A stretch of 64,000 nt of DNA from assembly GCF_900107045.1 (NCBI RefSeq), contig NZ_FNON01000002.1, forward strand, positions 682,001 to 746,000, read 5' to 3'. Below the pieces are notes generated by a model. It searched no databases, was not told the origin of the DNA, and saw only the letters and a program-made list of their open reading frames with translations. The stretch is from Amycolatopsis xylanica. Its GTDB lineage: Bacteria; Actinomycetota; Actinomycetes; Mycobacteriales; Pseudonocardiaceae. The position numbers and the translations under genes were made by a program. Numbering within the stretch: the stretch's first letter is position 1; each line of letters starts with the position of its first letter. Positions 58,883 through 64,000 of this stretch are shown piece by piece.

Positions 58883-59260
58883 ATGATTGTTTTCGGGCAC
58901 CCGAAACTGGCGCGGCTGCCATCGGCGACCGCCTACTGCTGCACCGCGGCCTCCTCGTCCGGCGAAGACCTGGCCGACTTACGGGCGAGCTGCCGCCGCT
59001 TCGCGTTCGATCACGGCCTGAGGATCACCGCCTGGGCCGCCGAAGCGACCCCGGACGACCTGAACGAGCGCTGTACCTCCCTGCTGCGCTACGCGATCGA
59101 GTTCGCCAACGATCCCGAGACGGACCTGCTGCTGATCGCGGAGTCCCGCACGCTCATCCGCTCGTGGGGCGCCGCCGTCTTCCTCGCGCGATCGTTGAGC
59201 CCCGAGGACACCAAGATCCTCCAGGTCCCCTCCACCCGCCACCGCCGGCTGGGGTCGTGA
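58883..59260 (+). CDS. Conserved hypothetical protein, 125 residues
   Basis: MIVFGHPKLARLPSATAYCC, then DLADLRASCRRFAFDHGLRITAWAAE, DDLNERCTSLLRYAIEFANDPETDLLLIAESRTLIRSW. The central part faintly recalls resolvase/recombinase N-terminal folds, without the catalytic Ser arrangement. GGAAGGGG lies about 9 nt before ATG 58883. The final TGA belongs to a family C palindrome, so the C-terminus may have been trimmed. Function unknown. Confidence 0.65.
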   Translation: MIVFGHPKLARLPSATAYCCTAASSSGEDLADLRASCRRFAFDHGLRITAWAAEATPDDLNERCTSLLRYAIEFANDPETDLLLIAESRTLIRSWGAAVFLARSLSPEDTKILQVPSTRHRRLGS

Positions 59261-59302
59261 GTGTTTTCGCCGGTTAGAACCGGCCGGAACACTCACGACC
59301 CC
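59251..59302. repeat. 52-nt palindrome, family C
   Basis: Arms of 25 bp (GGGGTCGTGAGTGTT...CGGTT and AACCGGCC...AACACTCACGACCCC) with three mismatches around AG. The outer 15 bp are perfect. It includes the stop codon of the preceding gene and could terminate transcription from both sides. Parts recur at 44293 and 44522. Confidence 0.75.
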
Positions 59303-59381
59303 CATGCTGGTCGGCACGAACGGGGCCTGTGTCACGCTCAGCGGAACGAAAGTGACTTATGTGTGGTGGGCCGCGGCCTGG

Positions 59382-59434
59382 GTGACACGGGCGGCCCTTG
59401 TCACCCAGAGCGTTACAAAGGCGGCCCTTGTCAC
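59382..59434. repeat. Double palindrome, family B
   Basis: Units at 59382-59404 (left arm GTGACACGGG, one change) and 59412-59434 (left arm GTTACAAAGG; right arm intact) joined by CCAGAGC. Centres 30 bp apart. In the gap between the hypothetical gene and the MFS gene, which converge. Confidence 0.7.
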
Positions 59435-59466
59435 GTGCCCCTCGCCCGCGGCCTGGCCACGGGAGG

Positions 59467-60666
59467 TCAGGCCACGGCTGCGTGGGCGCGGGTTCGGACT
59501 AGGGCGATGCTGGCCGCGCCGAGGGCGCCGACGATGGCGAAGGCGTAGAAACCCCAGGGGTAGGCGATGCCCGCGTCGAGGAGGAAGCCGCCGAGGAGAG
59601 GGCCGGTGATGGCGCCGAGGCGGCCGACGCCCGCGGTCCAGCCGAGGCCGGTCGCGCGGATCTCGGCGCCGTAGGTGCGGGTGATGAAGGCGTAGACCAG
59701 CACCTGGGCGCTGAAGACGAACATGCCCGTGAGGAACACCGCGATGTACAAGCCGGCCGAGGGCAGTTTGACGCTCAACAGGGCCAGGAAGGCCGCCGCG
59801 GCGACGAACCAGGTGATCGTGGAGCGGCGGACGCCGACGCGGTCCGCGACGTAGCCCGCGATGAGCAGGCCGACGATGCCGCCCAGGTTCAGAGTGAGCA
59901 GGAGGCCGAGCGCGGCGCCGAGCGGGTAGCCCGCGACGCGCATGATCTGCGGGAGCCAGGTGTTGAGGCCGTAGACCAGCAGCAGGCCCATGAACGAGGT
60001 CACCCAGAACGCGATCGTCGACAGCAGCAGCCCGCCCTTGAACAGCTTGCCGACCACCTCGACGCCCGGCTTGGTCTCCTCTTGCTCGAAGGCCGCCGAC
60101 TCCGGGAGATAGCGCAGCATCAACGGGACCAGCATCAGCGCGGGCAGCGCGCCGATGACGAACATCGCCTGCCAGCCGAAGGCCGGGATCACCGAGATGC
60201 CGAGCAGGGCCGTGAGCACCGCGCCGACGTGATACCCGGTCATCACCGTGGTCGCCGCGCTGTTGCCCTTCCCGCGCCGCGAATGCTCGGTGACCAGCGT
60301 GATCGCGGTCGGCAGGCAGCCACCGAGGCCCAGCCCGGCGAGGAACCGCAGCAGCCCGAACCAGAACGCCGACGGCGCGACCGCGCAGAGCGCGGTGAAC
60401 ACCGAGAACGAGGCCACCGCGATGATCAGCGCCTTGCGCCTGCCGATGACGTCGGTGATCGTGCCGATGGCCATCGCGCCGATGGTCATGCCGACCAGGC
60501 CGAACGTCGACACCACGGCGACCGAGCCCGCGGTCAGCCCCCACACCTTGCCCGCCAGCAGCACCGGGACGACCACGCCCAGCACCACCAGGTCGAAGCC
60601 GTCCAAGAGCACGGCGGCCCAGGCGAGTGGCACCACCCAAGGACTTCTCTCAGCTGTCTCCGGCAT
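59467..60666 (-). CDS. MFS transporter, aromatic-acid:H+ symporter type
   Basis: 399 residues, about 12 membrane segments. The segment-1 motif DGFDLVVLGVVVPVL matches the DGxDxxxxG signature of the AAHS family, and GTITDVIGRRKAL is the MFS loop. RADRVGVRRS-type loop lies in the second half. Likely takes up an aromatic or similar carboxylic acid; no catabolic genes are adjacent. ATG 60666 is the usual start. Confidence 0.88.
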   Translation of the reverse strand: MPETAERSPWVVPLAWAAVLLDGFDLVVLGVVVPVLLAGKVWGLTAGSVAVVSTFGLVGMTIGAMAIGTITDVIGRRKALIIAVASFSVFTALCAVAPSAFWFGLLRFLAGLGLGGCLPTAITLVTEHSRRGKGNSAATTVMTGYHVGAVLTALLGISVIPAFGWQAMFVIGALPALMLVPLMLRYLPESAAFEQEETKPGVEVVGKLFKGGLLLSTIAFWVTSFMGLLLVYGLNTWLPQIMRVAGYPLGAALGLLLTLNLGGIVGLLIAGYVADRVGVRRSTITWFVAAAAFLALLSVKLPSAGLYIAVFLTGMFVFSAQVLVYAFITRTYGAEIRATGLGWTAGVGRLGAITGPLLGGFLLDAGIAYPWGFYAFAIVGALGAASIALVRTRAHAAVA

Positions 60667-60813
60667 CGGGAACCTCCGTCACGACACTTGTTCTAAGTGC
60701 GCACGACTATTCGCATAGCGCACAGTGTAGTCCAGATTACTTCCACTGACCAGAAGAGAACCTTCCCGCGCGGCGGGACGGCGCGTCGGCGAAGATCACC
60801 GCAGGAGGTCCCC

Positions 60814-62430
60814 ATGCAGCTGCTCACCCTGATGGCCGTGCTCGCGGGTTCGCTCGGCCTGACCGCGTTCGCCCGCCGCTTCAACCAGTCGGCGCCGCTG
60901 CTGATCGTGGTGGTCGCGCTCGGCGTCTCGTTCATTCCCGGAGTGCCCAGGGTCGAGCTGGATCCGGAGCTGGTGCTGACGGTCGTGCTGCCGCCGCTGC
61001 TCTACTCGACCTCGCTGGAGAGTTCGGTCGCGCACTTCAAGAGCAACCTGCGTCCGATCATCTCGCTCGGCGTGGCGCTGGTCGTGGTCACCGCGCTGGT
61101 GGTCGGCCTGGTCGTGCACCTGCTGCTGCCGGACCTGCCGTTCGCGTCGGCACTGGTGCTCGGCGCGGTGGTCGCCCCGCCGGACGCGGTGACCGCGGTC
61201 GCGATCGGCCGCAGGCTCGGCCTGCCGCGCCGGGTGATGGCCGTGCTGACCGGCGAGAGCCTGGTCAACGACGCCGCCGCGCTGACGCTGTACAAGATCG
61301 GCATCGCCGCGGCGCTCGGCACGGCCGGGTCGATCGGCGGCGGGGTGGTGGTGTTCGCCGTCGCGACGGTGGTCGGCATCGGGATCGGGCTGGTGATCGG
61401 CATGATCGTCGGCCTGATCCGGCACAAGCTCAACGATCCGCTGATCGAGTCGACCTTCGGCATCATCGTCCCGTTCGCCGCCTACGTCGCCGCCGAGCAC
61501 GTGCACGGCTCCGGCGTGCTCGCGGTGGTCGCCGCCGGACTTTTCCTCGGCCACAAGTCCTTGCGCTACGGCAGTCCCGCGACGCGCATGCAGGACTCGT
61601 CGGTGTGGGCGTCGATCGACGTGCTGCTCGAAGCGCTGGTGTTCGCGCTGATGGGCCTGCAGCTGCCGTTCGTGCTCGAAAACGCGCACGCCGCGACGCG
61701 CGCGGACGGCACGCTCGCGTGGTGCGCGCTGGTCGTGCTGATGGTGACCATGCTCGTGCGGATACCGGCCGTGTTCGTCTCGAGTTATCTCCCGCAGACG
61801 GCGCGGCTGTTCGGCCGCGAACGCGCGGTGCCGTCGTGGCGGCATCTCGCGGTGGTCTCGTGGACCGGCATGCGGGGTGTCGTGACGCTGGCGGCCGCGA
61901 CCGGTATCCCCGTCGACGTGCCGGGCCGCACCGAGATCCAGCTGTTCGCGTTCACCGTGGCGATCGGGACCCTGCTGATCCAAGGCCTCACGTTGCCAGG
62001 GTTGATCAGGAAGCTGAACGTGGCCGATCCCGACGAGGCGATCCGCGACGCCGAGGAGGAAATGGCCGCGCGCACGGTCGCGCAGGCAGCGGCCAAGGAA
62101 CGGCTCGCGGAGATCATGCGCGAGCGGGTGTCCACTATGGACGTACCACCGGAGAAAGTGGAAAAGATCCGGCAACGCCTCGATACCCTTATCGAAAGCC
62201 GATATCGCCTCGCCGCCGCCGGAATCTCGCTTTCCGCGGAAGAACGCGTCGCCAGCCCGCAGGCGCAGTTCGCCAAGGCACGCCGCGAACTGCTGGTCAT
62301 CCAGCGTGAGGCGATGATCGCCGAACGTGAAGCCGGCAGGCTCGACGACGACATCCTCCGCAAGGTCTTGCGGGAGCTGGATTTGGAGGAGCTCACGCTG
62401 ACGTCGAGGTTCACCGCACGCGCCGGATGA
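60814..62430 (+). CDS. Na+/H+ antiporter (CPA1 type)
   Basis: 538 residues. GGAGG lies 7 nt before ATG 60814; an upstream in-frame start has none. About 12 membrane segments in the first 410 residues with VLPPLLYSTSLESS, APPDAVTAVAIGRRLGLPRRVMAVLTGESLVNDAAALTLYKIG (the ND pair of CPA1 exchangers) and SWTGMRGVVTLAAA. The about 125-residue cytoplasmic tail is charged and helical (AQAAAKERLAEIMRERVS). Exports Na+ or K+ in exchange for protons. Confidence 0.92.
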   Translation: MQLLTLMAVLAGSLGLTAFARRFNQSAPLLIVVVALGVSFIPGVPRVELDPELVLTVVLPPLLYSTSLESSVAHFKSNLRPIISLGVALVVVTALVVGLVVHLLLPDLPFASALVLGAVVAPPDAVTAVAIGRRLGLPRRVMAVLTGESLVNDAAALTLYKIGIAAALGTAGSIGGGVVVFAVATVVGIGIGLVIGMIVGLIRHKLNDPLIESTFGIIVPFAAYVAAEHVHGSGVLAVVAAGLFLGHKSLRYGSPATRMQDSSVWASIDVLLEALVFALMGLQLPFVLENAHAATRADGTLAWCALVVLMVTMLVRIPAVFVSSYLPQTARLFGRERAVPSWRHLAVVSWTGMRGVVTLAAATGIPVDVPGRTEIQLFAFTVAIGTLLIQGLTLPGLIRKLNVADPDEAIRDAEEEMAARTVAQAAAKERLAEIMRERVSTMDVPPEKVEKIRQRLDTLIESRYRLAAAGISLSAEERVASPQAQFAKARRELLVIQREAMIAEREAGRLDDDILRKVLRELDLEELTLTSRFTARAG

Positions 62431-62620
62431 AGCCGTTACATTGTTCGTGATCTCGCTTCGAATACATGCCGATCACGAGCGATCTCACGCATAACAGGCG
62501 CCGATTCGAATCACAAGGGACCTAGGGGCACGCGAATCCGGGCCGGTTTACCGCCGCGCCCGAATCGCGTTCCCCGCAGAATTCTCGGTATTCCCCAAGG
62601 AACTCACCGAGGAGCTCTTG

Positions 62621-63070
62621 ATGCGCAAGTTCAGCAAGAAGACCGCGATCGCTCTCGGCGCCGCAGGCGCGCTGACCGTGGCGGGTGTCGCGTACGCCGC
62701 GTGGTCCAGCTCCGGCGCGGGCTCCGGTTCGGTCACCTCGACGAGCGCGATCAACTCCACGATCTCACCGACCGGCACTTCGGCCGCGCTCTACCCCGGC
62801 GCCACCCAGACCTTCACCATCAGCGTGACCAACCCGAACTCCTACCCCGTCAAGGTCACCTCGATCTCGTCGGGCAGCTCGGCGGCCGACGGCGGCTGCG
62901 GCGCGGGCTCGGTCACCAGTGACGCCGTCAGCAACCCGAGCGGCACGATCGCCGCGAACGGCTCGTCGACGTACACCCTCACCGCGCACATGACCGGCGA
63001 CGCCGACGACGCCTGCCAGGGCAAGAACTTCTCGCTCACCCTGACGGCCACGCTGGCGTCCGCGGCCTGA
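62621..63070 (+). CDS. Secreted surface-type protein, paralogue 1
   Basis: 149 residues. Signal peptide (KKTAIALGAAGALTVAGVAYAAWSSSG) with the AYAAWS exit also found in paralogue 3. The mature part is Ser/Thr/Gly-rich beta: ALYPGATQTFTISVTNPNSYPVKVTSI, a Cys-Cys pair (GGCGAGS ... DACQGKNFS). ATG 62621 has GGAG 8-9 nt upstream. First of at least four genes whose starts overlap the preceding stops. An immunoglobulin-like or pilin-like fold is plausible; function unknown. Confidence 0.7.
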   Translation: MRKFSKKTAIALGAAGALTVAGVAYAAWSSSGAGSGSVTSTSAINSTISPTGTSAALYPGATQTFTISVTNPNSYPVKVTSISSGSSAADGGCGAGSVTSDAVSNPSGTIAANGSSTYTLTAHMTGDADDACQGKNFSLTLTATLASAA

Positions 63071-63462
63071 TGCGCACGGCCGTCTTGGCGGTGGCACTCG
63101 CGCTGACCGCGGCGTGCACCCCGCAGCAGCCACCCGGCAAGGCCGGCTTCACGGTGACCGACGTGCCCGGGCGCAGCACCGCGCTGTACCCGGGCGCCAC
63201 CGGCGCACGGTGGGTGCGGATCGGGAACACCGAGAACTTCCCGATCAAGGTCACCACGCTGACCGCGACGGTCACCGCGACCTCGAACCCCGCGTGCCCA
63301 CCCGACTTGGTCAGGGTCGACCCGCTCGCCAAGGCACTCGTGGTGCCGAAGCAGGGGTTCGCCGAGGTCGCGCTGACCACTCATCTGGCGGCCGCCGCGC
63401 CGGACGCCTGCAAGAACGTCACCTTCCCGCTGACCTACTCCGGAACGGCCACGAAATCATGA
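63070..63462 (+). CDS. Secreted lipoprotein, paralogue 2
   Basis: 130 residues. Short signal with lipobox LTAACT. The mature domain has ALYPGATGARWVRIGNTENFPIKVTTL, then CPPDLV and PDACKNVTFPLTYSG, so it shares the domain of its neighbours but is lipid-anchored. Its ATG overlaps the stop of paralogue 1 by 1 nt (TGATG). Confidence 0.7.
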   Translation: MRTAVLAVALALTAACTPQQPPGKAGFTVTDVPGRSTALYPGATGARWVRIGNTENFPIKVTTLTATVTATSNPACPPDLVRVDPLAKALVVPKQGFAEVALTTHLAAAAPDACKNVTFPLTYSGTATKS

Positions 63463-63950
63463 CCTCGCACCGACGCGTCCCCCAGCGCAGGCTCCGGCCT
63501 CGGCACTACGTCATCACCGCCGGCGTCACGGCCGTCGCGCTCACCGGCGGAATCGCTTACGCCGCTTGGAGTTCCACCGGCTCCGGCACCGCGTCGGCGA
63601 AGGCGGGCTCCGCACAGGCGCCGACCACCGGCGTCACGGCGGTGACCGTCGGCGACCTGTACCCGGGCGGCAAGGGCACGGCCAAAGTGCTCGTCAACAA
63701 CCCGAACCCGTATCCGGTCAAGGTCACCACGATCGCCGGAGCGGGCGCGGCGACCGCGAGCGGTGGCGCCGGGACCTGTTCGACCACCGGGGTTTCCTTC
63801 ACCACCCAGACCCTGTCCAGCTCGGTGGCCGCAGGCGGCAGCGCGACGCTGACGCTGACCGACGCCGTGAGCATGTCGACGGCCTCGGACAACGGTTGCC
63901 AGAACGCCGCTTTCACCATCCCGGTGTCGGTCACGGTGGTGAGCGGATGA
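63459..63950 (+). CDS. Secreted surface-type protein, paralogue 3
   Basis: 163 residues. Basic N-terminus and signal (YVITAGVTAVALTGGIAYAAWSSTGSG), then DLYPGGKGTAKVLVNNPNPYPVKVTTI, TCSTTGVSF and DNGCQNAAFTIPVSVTVV. Starts by ATGA overlap with paralogue 2. The shared YPG...NPN.YPVKVT core links it to paralogue 1. Confidence 0.7.
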   Translation: MTSHRRVPQRRLRPRHYVITAGVTAVALTGGIAYAAWSSTGSGTASAKAGSAQAPTTGVTAVTVGDLYPGGKGTAKVLVNNPNPYPVKVTTIAGAGAATASGGAGTCSTTGVSFTTQTLSSSVAAGGSATLTLTDAVSMSTASDNGCQNAAFTIPVSVTVVSG

Positions 63951-64000
63951 CCAGGATCGCCGTTCTCGTGCTGGCGGCGGCACTGGTGCTCGCGGGCGAG
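63947..64000 (+). CDS. Fourth gene of the surface-protein run, 5' end only
   Basis: ATG 63947 overlaps the preceding stop (ATGA). Only 18 codons are in the window (MTRIAVLVLAAALVLAGE), the start of a hydrophobic signal sequence. The overlap pattern suggests the operon continues. Confidence 0.6.
   Translation, partial: MTRIAVLVLAAALVLAGE

Noticed and set aside
1..64000. tRNA, rRNA or a biosynthetic gene cluster
   Set aside because: Intergenic gaps were scanned by eye for tRNA arms and none was convincing; no PKS, NRPS, terpene or RiPP core enzymes were recognised.

Overview
The window is high-GC DNA with dense genes, frequent GTG starts, many 1-8 nt start/stop overlaps and purine-rich Shine-Dalgarno sequences, as in actinomycetes. 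Pseudonocardiaceae (Amycolatopsis or a relative) is the best inference. It rests on XRE/DUF397 pairs, DUF574-type methyltransferases, EspG and WXG/PPE-like proteins outside mycobacteria, a DevR/DevS-like pair and a purF-purM order preceded by a sterol-carrier-like gene. No rRNA, tRNA, phage, CRISPR array or biosynthetic gene cluster was recognised. No gene-free stretch exceeds 300 bases.

Layout. 1-1425 is the 3' part of purL. 1.5-6.8 kb (minus) holds a pentapeptide-repeat membrane protein and five tandem small envelope proteins, four of which share a GFVxPGFFL membrane anchor. 6.9-9.5 kb has two secreted GH25 lysozymes and a type VII-associated protein. 9.5-17 kb has a sterol-carrier-like gene, a DUF574 methyltransferase, an XRE regulator, a DUF397 gene and its overlapping partner, purF-purM, an arfB rescue factor and an IF-1 paralogue with a leader ORF. 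17-30 kb is metabolic and regulatory: DinB, GNAT, VanZ, an oxidoreductase, a barrel protein with a sortase signal plus an overlapping partner, lysA, an aldehyde dehydrogenase, an MFS/ArsR divergon, an MBL hydrolase, a DUF2334 protein, an FMN reductase and purC. 30-40 kb has a SAM hydrolase, a MOSC protein, an amino-acid ABC transporter with three binding proteins, purB, a TetR gene and an ECF sigma/membrane-partner pair. 39.6-44.3 kb has threonine aldolase, a HAD hydrolase, a second DUF574 methyltransferase, an aminotransferase cut by a MITE-like element, and an L,D-transpeptidase. 44.5-49.4 kb is a type VII substrate/chaperone cluster without the secretion machine. 49.4-64 kb has purD, GDPD, a serine hydrolase, an APC permease with a secreted HAD phosphatase, a flavin protein next to a DevR/DevS-like two-component pair, an AAHS-type MFS, a Na+/H+ antiporter and a coupled run of secreted paralogues leaving the window.

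How they fit. Six purine-synthesis genes (purL, purF, purM, purC, purB, purD) lie within 51 kb on both strands, separated by unrelated genes. Much of the rest faces the cell envelope: lysozymes, L,D-transpeptidase, lytic transglycosylase fused to a WXG domain, lipoproteins and sortase-type surface proteins.

The most unusual layer is non-coding. There are at least four families of short palindromes. Three convergent gaps (near 16.6, 44.3 and 59.4 kb) carry the same double palindrome with exactly 30 bp between centres, and a different palindrome is repeated five times at about 30 bp in the MFS/ArsR divergent promoter. Several genes end inside such elements, which supply their stop codons or C-terminal residues. 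Other points are the 17-codon leader ORF plus hairpin before the IF-1 paralogue, and a 164-bp long-palindrome element forming the 3' end of the aminotransferase gene.
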